A DNA stretch of 64,000 nucleotides from Mesorhizobium atlanticum (GCF_003289965.1 NZ_QMBQ01000002.1:744001-808000), one strand, 5' to 3'. Positions 17,613 to 26,375 are shown, counted from the stretch's first letter. Notes: generated by a model not told the origin, from the sequence alone. Translations and numbers: made by a program.

Positions 17613-18224
17613 ATGATCCTTTACGACATGGCCGACAGCGGCAATTGCTACAAGCCGCGGTTGTTGATGACCAAGCTCGGCATTCCCTTCACCCGGGTCG
17701 AGGTGAGCTCGCATACCGGCGAGACGCGCAAGCCCGACTACGTCGCCAAGAATCCGAACGCGATGGTGCCGATGCTGGAGCTCGACGACGGCAGGCGCAT
17801 CGCCGAAAGCAACGCCATCCTGCTTTATCTCGCCGAGGGCACGCGCTTCGTCCCAGCCGACAAATACGAGCGCGCGCTGGCTTACCAATGGCTGTTCTTC
17901 GAACAATACAGCCATGAGCCCTATATCGCGGTGCGCAAGGCGCTTCTGACCTTCCCGGAACGGGCGAAGGACGCCACGCCGGAAAGGCTGGCGCAGACGC
18001 TGGAGCGCGGCAACAAGGCGCTGGGCGTCATGAACCAGCATCTGGAGCGGAACGCATTCTTTGCCGGCAGCGCCTATAGCGTCGCCGATATCGCGCTATA
18101 CGCCTACACCCACAGCGCCGAGAAGGGCGGCTTTCAGCTCGACGCCTATCCGGCCGTCGCCGCCTGGCTGAAGCGGGTCGAGGCGGACAAAGGGCATGTG
18201 CCAATCGAGTGGGTGCCTGACTGA
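17613..18224 (+). CDS. Glutathione S-transferase family protein
   Basis: A 203-aa GST with a thioredoxin-like N-terminal domain (YDMADSGNCYKPRLLMTKLG; NPNAMVPMLELDDGRRIAESNAILLYLAEG has the cis-Pro and the ES glutathione-binding pair). The all-alpha C-terminal domain includes FFAGSAYSVADIALYAYTH. Such enzymes conjugate or reduce electrophiles with glutathione. The substrate cannot be predicted. The start is preceded by a purine-rich GGAGAGGGCAAGAGG stretch. Confidence 0.9.
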   Translation: MILYDMADSGNCYKPRLLMTKLGIPFTRVEVSSHTGETRKPDYVAKNPNAMVPMLELDDGRRIAESNAILLYLAEGTRFVPADKYERALAYQWLFFEQYSHEPYIAVRKALLTFPERAKDATPERLAQTLERGNKALGVMNQHLERNAFFAGSAYSVADIALYAYTHSAEKGGFQLDAYPAVAAWLKRVEADKGHVPIEWVPD

Positions 18225-18253
18225 CGCCGACGATTGGCGAAAAGCCGGGCGAC

Positions 18254-18469
18254 GGCTTCCTTCTCCCCGTTCACGGGGAGAAGATGGCGGCAGCCAGATG
18301 AGGGGCGGCGCCAGCCTTGCTAAGCTAGCATAAAAAACAAAGAGCTAGGGCGTTCGCCGTTTCCCTGAAACGGTGAAATGCACCAGCCAAAATGGCAATT
18401 CTGAAACCTCGGCGCTGCCCCTCATCGCCCTGCCGGGCACTTCTCCCCGTGAACGGGGAGAAGGAAGCC
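18254..18469. repeat. Large inverted repeat with perfect 30-bp arms
   Basis: The arms at 18254-18283 and 18440-18469 are exact reverse complements; each contains the smaller palindrome CTTCTCCCCGT-(T/G)-ACGGGGAGAAG. The inner flanks GAGGGGCGGCGCCAGCC and CGGCGCTGCCCCTC are also inverted. The middle (about 155 bp) has no coding signal. A related partial copy is at 577-680. It looks like a non-autonomous rhizobial mosaic/MITE-like element. Confidence 0.8.
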
Positions 18470-18490
18470 AATCGCCAGAATCCAGACAAC

Positions 18491-18515
18491 AAAAAAGGCG
18501 GGCATTGCCCGCCTT
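18491..18515 (-). terminator. Terminator of the cspA transcript
   Basis: AAGGCGGGC/GCCCGCCTT forms a 9-bp stem with an ATT loop, with six T residues on the minus strand. It lies 217 nt after the cspA stop. The 216 bp between (18516-18731) contain no convincing gene on either strand. Confidence 0.8.
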
Positions 18516-18731
18516 CCTATGCCGGTAGCCTGATTGGGAGCGTCCGGCCCGGGCTGGCAGCTATCTGCTGTTCCAGCTTGTCGGTCTTTCCGCTCCGGCG
18601 CGCTTATCGCGCGACCGTCAGTACATCCGTGACTTGCCGCGCGCCCCGAACCTTCGTCCGGCGCGCGCCTTACTTATCCGCATTTCGCGATGCCGGGCGG
18701 TTAAGCCTGGCCGCAAAACGCTCAAGCCAAA

Positions 18732-18944
18732 TCAGGCTGCCTTGCTCAGAGACCCAGCGGCGGACTTGCCGGTGCGGCGGTCCTGCTCGATCTCGAAGTT
18801 GATCTTCTGGCCTTCAGCCAGGGTGGTCATGCCAGCGCGCTCGACAGCGGAGATATGGACGAAAACGTCCGCGCCGCCATTGTCGGGCTGGATGAAGCCG
18901 TAGCCCTTGGTGGCGTTAAACCACTTGACCGTACCAGTTGCCAT
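18732..18944 (-). CDS. cspA: Cold-shock family protein
   Basis: A 70-residue single cold-shock domain, an OB-fold that binds single-stranded RNA/DNA and acts as an RNA chaperone. RNP1 is KGYGFIQP and RNP2 is VFVHIS; the N-terminus [14 protein letters not shown] is canonical. The ATG at 18944 has GAAGGG upstream. The 5' region to the next gene is 280 bp, room for the long structured leader typical of csp mRNAs, and the 3' untranslated region is unusually long, reaching the hairpin at 18491. Which Csp paralogue this is cannot be decided. Confidence 0.93.
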   Translation of the reverse strand: MATGTVKWFNATKGYGFIQPDNGGADVFVHISAVERAGMTTLAEGQKINFEIEQDRRTGKSAAGSLSKAA

Positions 18945-19224
18945 ATAGAATGCCCTTCGCATTTGCTTTTGTTTGACCGAACCAATGTCCGGCCGGCGGT
19001 ATCGAAATTTTGGAGATAGACGTCAGCAAACGCGAAGATCGCGGCCCGATCGATCGGCCAAATTCAATGTTGCGGATATAGGATAGTTTGAGCAGGAAAA
19101 CAAGACGGGTGCTTGGACACTGCCGGCATGCCGGATCGAGCGGAATACAGTCGTGCATGGAAGTTTTGACAGCGGCCACGCGTTGTGGAGGGATGGAATG
19201 CCTGCCCTTGCGAGGAGAGAAGCC

Positions 19225-19554
19225 ATGAGGATCATTCTGCTTGCCGCCTGCCTGCTGCTGGTGGCCGCCGAGGCGCAGGCGGCATCGCGCTACGATCCGA
19301 CGCGCATGAGCTGCGACCGGGTGCAGGCGACGATCGCCAGACAGGGCGCCGTCATTCTGCGCTATCAGTCGACGCGCGTGCCGGGGCTGCCGCTTTACGA
19401 CCGCTATGTGCGCGACGAGCGCTTCTGCAACGCGGGCGAGGTGAGGACGCGCGCCTATGTGCCGAGCGCCGACACAAGGTCCTGCGCCGTCTATGTCTGC
19501 AAGCGGCCGGACTTTGACCATTTCCGCCGGCGATTTTTTCCGCGCCGGCACTGA
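19225..19554 (+). CDS. Small secreted protein of unknown function
   Basis: A 109-aa product with a clear Sec signal peptide (MRIILLAACLLLVAAEAQA, cleavage before ASRYDP). The mature part has four cysteines, spaced as two pairs, fitting disulfides in the periplasm, and a basic C-terminus (RRRFFPRRH). The ATG at 19225 is preceded by GAGGAGAG. No domain is recognised. It is convergent with ogt, with a 15-bp gap. Confidence 0.75.
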   Translation: MRIILLAACLLLVAAEAQAASRYDPTRMSCDRVQATIARQGAVILRYQSTRVPGLPLYDRYVRDERFCNAGEVRTRAYVPSADTRSCAVYVCKRPDFDHFRRRFFPRRH

Positions 19555-19569
19555 TAATCCCGCGGGATT

Positions 19570-20139
19570 TCAGAACCCGAACGAGGCCTGCGCGGCCGGC
19601 GGCGGGCCGACGCGAACGCCTTCCATCGCCAGCATCTTTTCCTTGGTGGCCGAGCCGCCCGGCGCTGAGAAGCCGCCGATCTTGCCGCCGGCCGCCAGGA
19701 TGCGGTGGCAGGGGATGACCAGCGGCACCGGATTGGCGCCAAGCGCAGCACCCGTCTCGCGGGCGAGCCCGGCATGGCCGGCGCGCTTGGCCAGTTCGCC
19801 ATAGGTGGTGGTCTCGCCGAAGCCGAGCTTGCGCGCGGCATCGTAGATGGCAAGGCGAAAATCGTCGATGCCGTCGAGATCGACCGGCACGTCGGAGAAA
19901 TCGACGTCCTCGCCAGCCGCATAGGCCTTGATCGAGGCGATCAGTTCGACCACCCATTGCGGCTGGTCGGTTGAGGTCGAAACACCGGGATGACGGAACA
20001 GCCGGCGCTCGACCGCCTCGCGGCTGCGTTCGGGCAGGCAGAGCCGGATCAGGCCCTTCTCGTTCCAGGCGATGCCCATGAAGCCGATCACTGTTTCTAA
20101 CACTGCGTGGCCGGCCGTGATCTCGGATAGGGGTTTCAT
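19570..20139 (-). CDS. ogt: Methylated-DNA-[protein]-cysteine S-methyltransferase
   Basis: A suicide DNA-repair protein that transfers the methyl group from O6-methylguanine to its own cysteine. The 189-aa product has the active-site motif IPCHRIL inside ANPVPLVIPCHRILAAGG, the helix-turn-helix GETTTYGELAKRAG with the arginine-finger region, and a C-terminal GGFSAPGG. There is no Ada-type N-terminal zinc domain, so it is the Ogt type. The ATG at 20139 with GGAAGGAA upstream is chosen over a longer reading frame that runs into the divergent promoter region. Confidence 0.94.
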   Translation of the reverse strand: MKPLSEITAGHAVLETVIGFMGIAWNEKGLIRLCLPERSREAVERRLFRHPGVSTSTDQPQWVVELIASIKAYAAGEDVDFSDVPVDLDGIDDFRLAIYDAARKLGFGETTTYGELAKRAGHAGLARETGAALGANPVPLVIPCHRILAAGGKIGGFSAPGGSATKEKMLAMEGVRVGPPPAAQASFGF

Positions 20140-20304
20140 GGCGTTTTCCTTCCGCAAAACCGCGAAAAACGAGTACATATCCAGAACAATATGGCATTTC
20201 CGCCCTGTTCCCGCCACCCGAAAACCGCCTGGTGGCCCCGATTGCGAGGTGTGAATCGCTGGTGTAAGGACTCCTTAACAATAGACAAACCGGACCCTCA
20301 CGGC

Positions 20305-21321
20305 TTGCCAGCTAAAATCATATTCACCGCGATCGGCGTGCTCGTTGCCGCTGCTGGTCTGAGCGGTTGCACCTCGACCTCGCAAATGAAGGCCGCGCCC
20401 GCGCTTGCGGAAGCCTCGACGCCTGTCGTGGCCGACGACACGCCGACGGTCGCGCTGCCCGAAACGGTGGCCGTGTTGCCCGAGCCTTCCGGCCTCGCGC
20501 AGGTGCAGACCGCCGCGCTTGCCGGCGATGTCGTCGCCATGGCGACCGTGCCCGGCGCGCCGACCACGCCTGGCGCGCTCGCGACGCAAAACGCGCTTGC
20601 GACGCAAGGCGCACTTTTGCCGCCGCCTGCTCAACCCGGGGCGGCGCTGGCTCAGCCCGCGGCCTTCGCCGGAGCGACGCCGATGGCCGGCAAGTTTCCG
20701 CCGCCGCCGGTGCTGACGGCCGGCGGCTCGCCGACCGGCCCAGGATCGATCAAACAGGCGGGATCCATCAAGCAAGCGGCGGTCTATACGACCGCGGGCG
20801 TCGCCATGCCGGTCACCGGCCAATCGGCGAAAATCGCCCCGATGCCCGGTGTCCAGCAGGTTGCTTACGTGGCGCCGGACAACCCCGCTCTGCTGGCGGC
20901 ACCTGGCCAGCCCGAGCAGCACGCCAGCGGCCCGCGCGGCGAGATCGAGCGGCTGATCGAGAAATATTCTGCGCTTTATGAAGTGCCGGTCGAGCTGGTG
21001 CGGCATGTCGTCAACCGCGAGAGCACCTTCAACCCGAAAGCCTATAATCACGGCCATTGGGGACTGATGCAGATCAAGCACGCGACGGCGCGCGGCATGG
21101 GCTACGACGGCCCGGCGACCGGCCTGTTCGACGCCGAGACCAATCTCAAATATGCCGTGAAATATCTGCGCGGCGCCTGGCTGGTCTCGGGCGGCAACGC
21201 CAAGCGGGCCGATACGCTCTACCAGACCGGCTATTACTACGACGCCAAGCGCAAGGGCCTGCTCGAGGCGACGGGACTTGGCGTCGATCGCAAGCGCCAC
21301 CGCCTGCAACCCGACGCCTGA
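20305..21321 (+). CDS. Lytic transglycosylase lipoprotein (SLT domain)
   Basis: A peptidoglycan-cleaving lytic transglycosylase of about 338 aa. It has a lipoprotein signal (basic N-terminus, hydrophobic core, lipobox LSGC), then a long low-complexity Ala/Pro/Thr linker with a short GSIKQA tandem repeat, then a C-terminal SLT domain (last 125 residues). Catalytic features are the NREStf glutamate, GLMQIK and the YAVKYLRGAW helix. The start is uncertain: the TTG at 20305 gives an ideal lipoprotein signal peptide, while a GTG at 20251 would add 18 residues. The closing stop is 34 bp before the GNAT gene. Confidence 0.85.
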   Translation: MPAKIIFTAIGVLVAAAGLSGCTSTSQMKAAPALAEASTPVVADDTPTVALPETVAVLPEPSGLAQVQTAALAGDVVAMATVPGAPTTPGALATQNALATQGALLPPPAQPGAALAQPAAFAGATPMAGKFPPPPVLTAGGSPTGPGSIKQAGSIKQAAVYTTAGVAMPVTGQSAKIAPMPGVQQVAYVAPDNPALLAAPGQPEQHASGPRGEIERLIEKYSALYEVPVELVRHVVNRESTFNPKAYNHGHWGLMQIKHATARGMGYDGPATGLFDAETNLKYAVKYLRGAWLVSGGNAKRADTLYQTGYYYDAKRKGLLEATGLGVDRKRHRLQPDA

Positions 21322-21355
21322 GCGGACGGTCCGCGCGGCGTTTCGAGACAGCGCC

Positions 21356-21853
21356 ATGCGTGAGAACACGACGCCTCGTCCGCCGGCTGCCAACGACATC
21401 CGCCTGCGTAAGCTGCTCGACGACACGCTCACCGCGCCGCATTGGCCGGAAGGCTTCGTCATGCGCGCTTTTGAACATCGTGATGCGCAGGCTTTGCACG
21501 CGCTGCTGGAAGAGGTGTTCGACGACGGCGCCGACGGGCCGTTCGACGATTGGTGGCCGCGCATTGCCGGCGACGCCGAGTTCGATCCCGCTCTCTGTTT
21601 CCTCGTCATCGACGGCAAGGGTCTGCTTGCGGGCGCGGCGCTGTGCTGGACATCCGGTTTCGTCAAGGACCTTGCCGTCCATTCGGAATCCAGAAGGCAG
21701 GGCATCGGCGAGGCGCTGATGCGGCACGTGTTCCTGACGTTTCGCGAGCGGGGCGCGGCCTATGTCGATCTCAAGACCAACACGGTGAAGAACACCGCCG
21801 CCTTCAGGCTCTATGAGCGGCTCGGCATGATCCCGGTCGACTGGGAAGGTTAA
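21356..21853 (+). CDS. GNAT-family N-acetyltransferase
   Basis: A 165-aa acetyltransferase. The acetyl-CoA binding motif A reads KDLAVHSESRRQGIGEALM (V-x-x-x-x-R-x-x-G-x-G/A) and the distal motif is NTAAFRLYERLGMIPV. The first 45 residues are outside the core. The ATG at 21356 has only a weak GAGA site. It may be co-transcribed with the upstream transglycosylase. The substrate is not predictable. Confidence 0.88.
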   Translation: MRENTTPRPPAANDIRLRKLLDDTLTAPHWPEGFVMRAFEHRDAQALHALLEEVFDDGADGPFDDWWPRIAGDAEFDPALCFLVIDGKGLLAGAALCWTSGFVKDLAVHSESRRQGIGEALMRHVFLTFRERGAAYVDLKTNTVKNTAAFRLYERLGMIPVDWEG

Positions 21854-22228
21854 TGGCGTCCCGGCATTGTGAACTCCTTCACATAGGCTGACGTTAGGTC
21901 ATGCTAATGCGTCGTCGTGCCGGGCGGCCGATCGGCGGATCGACGCTGGCAAGGCGTCGGAGGCGGCTGTGCCGGCATGCGTCAGCCACTCCCAGACGGG
22001 CTCCGGGGCGGGGGTTTCGGAGCCCGTCCGCTTTCGTGAAAGCGGGTGAGGGAAAGCAGGACGCCGACGCGGTCGAGCCGACCGAGGCGGCTTCACCGAC
22101 CTGTCGGCCTGAACCGGCGCGCAAGAGCACATGGAACCCTAAGCCGCATCGTGCATTCATCGCAGGGGCCTTGATGAGCCGCGACGCCGAGTTGGCGCCG
22201 CCGGCCGCTGAGGGAGGCCCGCAATCCC
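21854..22228. other. 375-bp intergenic stretch with two adjacent hairpins
   Basis: At 21995-22028 an exact 11-bp stem GACGGGCTCCG/CGGAGCCCGTC is followed at once by CCGCTTTC-GT-GAAAGCGG. Neither has a T-run, so they look more like a repeat or an RNA structure than terminators. GTGAA-CTC-CTTCAC near 21870 could be an operator for the sugar transporter. No RNA gene or promoter could be assigned. Confidence 0.45.
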
Positions 22229-23491
22229 GTGAAGCCTGTTTACGCGTTCCTTGCGCTGGCCGTCTTCATCCTGCTGGGCGCTGTCCAGGCGCGAGCCGTG
22301 GAATTGTCGATCGTGTCGGGCGACACCGGCAACGGCATCAAGGTGCTGCGCGAGATCCTTGACCTCTATGAGAAAAAGAGCGGCAACAAGGTCGGCATCG
22401 TCGTCATCCCGCCCTCGACCACCGACCAGTTCGGCCAATACAGGCTATGGCTTGCCGCCGGCAGCAGCGATATCGACGTCTACCAGACCGACGTCATCTG
22501 GGCGCCGCAGCTGGCCAGCCAACTGGTCGACCTGACCGAGGCCACCAGGGACGTGGTGGGCGAGCATTTCCCGTCGATCATCCAGTCGCAGACCGTCGAC
22601 GGCAGGCTGGTCGCGCTGCCGATCTTCACCGACGCGCCGGCGCTCTATTACCGCAAGGATCTGCTCGACAAATATGGCCTCAAGGTGCCGGCCACCTGGC
22701 AGGAATTGCAGGACACCGCAAAGCTCGTCATGGACAAGGAGCGGGCTGCCGGCAACCAGGACATCTGGGGATATGTCTTCCAGGGCAATGCCTATGAGGG
22801 GCTGACCTGCAACGCGCTCGAATGGGTCATGTCGAATGGCGGCGGCGGGATCATCGAGCCGGACGGCCGCATCTCCATCAACAATCCAAAGGCGGCCGCG
22901 GCGCTCGACAGGGTCAAGGGCTGGATCGGCACGATCGCGCCGCCGGGCGCGCTCGCCTATCAGGAGGAGGAAGCGCGGGGCGTCTGGCAGACCGGCAACG
23001 CCGTCTTCATGCGCAACTGGCCCTATGCCTATGCTCTCGGCAATAGCGAGAATTCGCCAGTCAAGGGCAAGTTCGACGTGGCGCCGCTGCCGGCCGGCGA
23101 AGGCGGGCATCCGGTCGCGACGCTGGGTGGCTGGAACCTTGCCGTGTCCAGATATTCGAAACATCCGGATGCCGCGATCGACCTGGTCAAATTCATCGCC
23201 TCGCCCGAAATGCAGAAATACCGGACGCTGAAGACGGCCAACCTGCCGACCATCGCGGCGCTCTATGACGACGCCGATATCGCCAGGCAACAGCCGATCG
23301 TGCCGCGCTGGAAAAAGATTTTCCTCAACGCGCAGCCGCGCCCCTCGGCAACCGCCAGGATCAAATACAATGAGGCCTCGAGCCAGTTCTGGACCGCGGT
23401 CCACAACACGATATCGGGGAATGGAACCGCCGCCGACAATCTCGCCGATCTCGAGGCGCGGCTGACCAGGCTGAAAGGCAGGGGCTGGTGA
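22229..23491 (+). CDS. Sugar ABC transporter, substrate-binding protein (ThuE-like)
   Basis: A 420-aa family 1 extracellular solute-binding protein with a Sec signal peptide (MKPVYAFLALAVFILLGAVQARA). Features include the SDIDVYQTDVIWAPQLASQL region and the C-terminal ATLGGWNLAVSRYSKHPDAAIDLVKFIASPEMQKY typical of the MalE/ThuE group. It would bind an oligosaccharide, probably trehalose/maltose-like, in the periplasm for the two downstream permeases. The GTG at 22229 follows GGGAGG at a slightly long spacing. The stop overlaps the next start (GTGA). The sugar assignment is by resemblance only. Confidence 0.85.
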   Translation: MKPVYAFLALAVFILLGAVQARAVELSIVSGDTGNGIKVLREILDLYEKKSGNKVGIVVIPPSTTDQFGQYRLWLAAGSSDIDVYQTDVIWAPQLASQLVDLTEATRDVVGEHFPSIIQSQTVDGRLVALPIFTDAPALYYRKDLLDKYGLKVPATWQELQDTAKLVMDKERAAGNQDIWGYVFQGNAYEGLTCNALEWVMSNGGGGIIEPDGRISINNPKAAAALDRVKGWIGTIAPPGALAYQEEEARGVWQTGNAVFMRNWPYAYALGNSENSPVKGKFDVAPLPAGEGGHPVATLGGWNLAVSRYSKHPDAAIDLVKFIASPEMQKYRTLKTANLPTIAALYDDADIARQQPIVPRWKKIFLNAQPRPSATARIKYNEASSQFWTAVHNTISGNGTAADNLADLEARLTRLKGRGW

Positions 23492-24435
23492 GCGCGGCCA
23501 GCGTAAGGCCATCGCCGCTGGCGCGCCGGCGCGTTCGCACGGCCTGGCTGTTCCTGGCGCCGATGCTTTTTGTTCTTGGCGTCGTCGCCGGCTGGCCGTT
23601 CCTGCGCACGGTCTATTACAGCTTCACCGATGCTTCGCTGGCAGATCTCGACGCGCGGCAATGGGTGGGCTTCGACAATTATTTCTCGGTGCTCACCCTG
23701 CCGAGCGGGCGGCTGCTCTATGACGGGCTGCTGGTCGATCCGGTCTGGTGGCGGGCGGTGTGGAACACGGTGCGCTTCGCCGTTATCTCGGTGGCCTGCG
23801 AGACGGTGCTCGGCATGATTGTCGCACTTTCGCTCAACGCCGACTTCCCGGGACGCGGCATCGTGCGGGCCGCTATCCTCATCCCCTGGGCGATCCCGAC
23901 CATCGTCTCGGCCAAGATGTGGCAGTGGATGCTCAACGACCAGTTCGGCATCATCAATGTCGTGCTGCTCAACCTCGGCCTGATCGATAGCAAGATCGCC
24001 TGGACCGCGAGCGCCGACACCGCGATGGTCGCTGTGCTCATCGTCGACATCTGGAAGACGACGCCGTTCATGGCGCTCTTGATCCTGGCGGCACTGCAGA
24101 TGCTGCCGCGCGAGATCCTCGAAGTGGCGAAGCTCGACGGCGCCAATCCCTGGCAGATCTTCTGGCGGGTGACGCTGCCGCTGATCCGCCCGGCGGTGAT
24201 GGTGGCGGTGATTTTTCGCGCACTCGACGCGTTGCGTATCTTCGACCTGATCTATGTGCTGACGCCCAACAACGTGCAGACCAAGTCGATGTCGATCTTC
24301 GCGCGCGAGAACCTGTTCGAGTTCGACAAGTTCGCCTATGGCTCGGCCGCCTCGACGCTGCTGTTCCTGATCATCGGCCTGCTCACCATCGCCTATATCC
24401 GGCTTGGACGGCTGAGTTTCGAGGGAGGGCGCTGA
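23488..24435 (+). CDS. Sugar ABC transporter permease (ThuF/MalF-like)
   Basis: A 315-residue inner-membrane permease with six or more hydrophobic segments and the cytoplasmic EAA loop EVAKLDGANPWQIFWRVTLPLI near residues 211-232, which docks to the ATPase. The start GTG overlaps the stop of the binding-protein gene by 4 nt, and the next permease starts 1 nt after this stop, so the three genes are one operon. Confidence 0.9.
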   Translation: MSAASVRPSPLARRRVRTAWLFLAPMLFVLGVVAGWPFLRTVYYSFTDASLADLDARQWVGFDNYFSVLTLPSGRLLYDGLLVDPVWWRAVWNTVRFAVISVACETVLGMIVALSLNADFPGRGIVRAAILIPWAIPTIVSAKMWQWMLNDQFGIINVVLLNLGLIDSKIAWTASADTAMVAVLIVDIWKTTPFMALLILAALQMLPREILEVAKLDGANPWQIFWRVTLPLIRPAVMVAVIFRALDALRIFDLIYVLTPNNVQTKSMSIFARENLFEFDKFAYGSAASTLLFLIIGLLTIAYIRLGRLSFEGGR

Positions 24436-24436
24436 G

Positions 24437-25261
24437 ATGAAAATGCTGAAGCGCACTGCCTTCTATCTGCTGCTTCTGGCGATCGTCTTCGTCGCGGTGT
24501 TTCCGTTCTACTACGCCATCGTCACCAGCCTGAAATCAGGGACCGAATTGTTCCAGGCGGGCCTTTGGCCGCAATCGTTCAGCTTGGCAAATTACCGCAA
24601 CGTGCTGACCGAAGGGCCCTTCCTGCGCAATCTCGTCAATTCGCTCGTCGTCTCCGGCGCGGTCGTCGCGGTCTCGCTGCTGCTCGGCGTCACCGCGGCC
24701 TATGCGCTGGCCCGCATTCGCTTCCGCGGTCGTTCGGTGCTGATGCTCGCCATCCTGTCCGTCTCGATGTTTCCGCAGGTCGCCGCCCTTGCCGGGCTGT
24801 TCGAGATCGTCCGGGCGCTGCATCTCTACAATTCGCTCTTGGCGCTCATCCTGTCCTACATGATCTTCACGCTGCCGTTCACGGTGTGGGTGCTCACCAC
24901 TTTCGTGCGCGACCTGCCGGTCGAGATCGAGGAGGCGGCGATCCTCGACGGCGCCGGACCGTGGACCATCCTGACGCGCATCTTCCTGCCGCTGCTATGG
25001 CCGGCGCTCGCCACCACGGGCCTGCTCGCCTTCATCAGCGCCTGGAACGAGTTCCTGTTCGCGCTCACCTTCACCTCCACCAACACGCAGCGCACGGTGC
25101 CGGTGGCGATCGCGCTTCTGTCGGGCAACTCGCAGTTCGAGATCCCCTGGGGCAACATCATGGCCGCCTCGGTGATCGTCACCGTGCCGCTGGTGGCGCT
25201 GGTGCTGATCTTCCAGCGCCGCATCGTTTCCGGCCTCACCGCTGGCGGGGTGAAGGGATAA
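24437..25261 (+). CDS. Sugar ABC transporter permease (ThuG/MalG-like)
   Basis: A 274-aa second permease with the EAA loop EEAAILDGAGPWTILTRIFLPLL and the MalG-type C-terminus LVALVLIFQRRIVSGLTAGGVKG. It starts 1 nt after the previous gene. No gene for the ATP-binding subunit follows: the next gene is on the opposite strand, after palindromic repeat A. The importer must therefore borrow an ATPase such as a MsmK/UgpC-type subunit encoded elsewhere. Confidence 0.9.
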   Translation: MKMLKRTAFYLLLLAIVFVAVFPFYYAIVTSLKSGTELFQAGLWPQSFSLANYRNVLTEGPFLRNLVNSLVVSGAVVAVSLLLGVTAAYALARIRFRGRSVLMLAILSVSMFPQVAALAGLFEIVRALHLYNSLLALILSYMIFTLPFTVWVLTTFVRDLPVEIEEAAILDGAGPWTILTRIFLPLLWPALATTGLLAFISAWNEFLFALTFTSTNTQRTVPVAIALLSGNSQFEIPWGNIMAASVIVTVPLVALVLIFQRRIVSGLTAGGVKG

Positions 25262-25274
25262 GGCTATTTGCCCG

Positions 25275-25321
25275 ACGCAATTCCGGACGGAAAACCGCTG
25301 AACACTTTTCCTGGAATTGCT
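25275..25321. repeat. Palindromic repeat family A, copy 2
   Basis: Outer arms GCAATTCC/GGAATTGC and inner arms GGAAAA/TTTTCC. It fills the gap between the convergent ABC permease gene and the 25323 gene, a position suited to bidirectional termination or mRNA 3'-end protection. Confidence 0.8.
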
Positions 25322-25322
25322 C

Positions 25323-25661
25323 TCAGATATCCGGCGCGTTGCCGACCTTCTTCTTCATATCCAGCGCCCAGGCGCGCCCCTCATCGCCGCCCCACAGCAG
25401 CCAGGCGATATAGCCGGCGGAAGGATTGTCCTCGTTGCCGTAGTTCTTGCCCTTCTTGTCGACCTCGTGGCGGGCGAAATAGCTGACCATGCGCCGGATG
25501 GTCGAGGGTGACAGGTTCCTGCGGTTCTTGAGCTCGGTGGCGCGCGCGACGCCGATCTCGGTGCCGCCACGGCCGAACTGCTGGCGCAGCCTGAGGCCCT
25601 TGGCGGCGTTGTCGGCAACGATCTGCGGGCAGCGCAGGTCGATCTCGTCGCTGTCGGTCAT
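25323..25661 (-). CDS. Small protein with a phage-associated GRGGTEIGVARA motif
   Basis: A 112-aa soluble protein without known function. The core, ADNAAKGLRLRQQFGRGGTE followed by IGVARATELKNRRNLS, then SYFARHEVDKKG and PSAGYIAWLLWGGD, resembles a domain often seen near or within phage head/prohead-protease proteins. Here it stands alone. The start has an excellent GGGGAG site. It is convergent with the ABC operon. It may be a domesticated phage piece or a small DNA-associated protein; neither can be shown from sequence. Confidence 0.75.
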   Translation of the reverse strand: MTDSDEIDLRCPQIVADNAAKGLRLRQQFGRGGTEIGVARATELKNRRNLSPSTIRRMVSYFARHEVDKKGKNYGNEDNPSAGYIAWLLWGGDEGRAWALDMKKKVGNAPDI

Positions 25662-25814
25662 TTTTGCTCCCCTTCCCGAGTGGTTCTAGCTGACGCGAAG
25701 CAATGCGGCAAAGCCGGAGGTGTTCCGCCTGCTTTTCGAGGCAAGCTTTAGGCAACCCCGCGGCCGGTGCCGCGTTGGGGAAGGCGGAGGGGCTGTTCGG
25801 ATCGGAGTTTTGAG

Positions 25815-26375
25815 ATGAAAACGCTGCTGCCCCTGGTCGCCGTCGCGCTTCTTGCCGGCGCGCCCGCCGCGTTCGCCCAATCGAACGACACCAACACAGA
25901 CGCCGTGGGACCGATGGTGACCGACAACAAGGTCGACACCCAGACCTTCGTCACAACGGTGCCGAATGCCAACATGTTCGAGATCGAGTCGAGCAGGCTG
26001 GCGCAAGAGAAGTCGGCGTCGGCCGACGTCAAGGCTTTCGCCGCCGAGATGATCAAGGATCACGGCAAGGCGGGCGAGGACTTCAAGGCGGCGCTCAGCC
26101 AGGGCCAGACCACTGCGTCGATCAAGCCGGCCGGTCCGGCGCTGCAGCCGAAGGAGCAGCAGATGCTCGACGAACTGAAGGCTGCCAACGGCAAGGATTT
26201 CGACGCCAAATACATCAAGATGCAGAGCGACGCGCATAAGGAAGCTGTCGCGCTGTTTTCCACCTACGCCAATTCCGGCGACGACCCGGCGATGAAGGAA
26301 TTCGCCAAGAAGACGCTGCCGGCGCTGAAGATGCACGAAAAGCACGTGAAGGAGCTGGCGGTCGCGCATCAGTGA
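25815..26375 (+). CDS. DUF4142-family exported protein
   Basis: A 186-aa periplasmic protein with a signal peptide (MKTLLPLVAVALLAGAPAAFAQ). The mature part is a DUF4142 helical bundle: ANMFEIESSRLAQEKSASADVKAFAAEMIKDHGKAG, then a second half ending KKTLPALKMHEKHVKELA. Members are ferritin-like helical proteins, common in rhizobia and often stress induced; the function is not established. The ATG at 25815 follows a TTTTGAG sequence, a poor ribosome-binding site, but the signal peptide supports it. Confidence 0.88.
   Translation: MKTLLPLVAVALLAGAPAAFAQSNDTNTDAVGPMVTDNKVDTQTFVTTVPNANMFEIESSRLAQEKSASADVKAFAAEMIKDHGKAGEDFKAALSQGQTTASIKPAGPALQPKEQQMLDELKAANGKDFDAKYIKMQSDAHKEAVALFSTYANSGDDPAMKEFAKKTLPALKMHEKHVKELAVAHQ

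Noticed and set aside
18945..19224. Riboswitch or thermosensor in the cspA leader
   Set aside because: The leader is long enough, but no specific conserved structure could be recognised by eye.
21854..22228. CRISPR-like or riboswitch structure before the sugar transporter
   Set aside because: There are only two different hairpins, no repeated spacers and no recognised aptamer.
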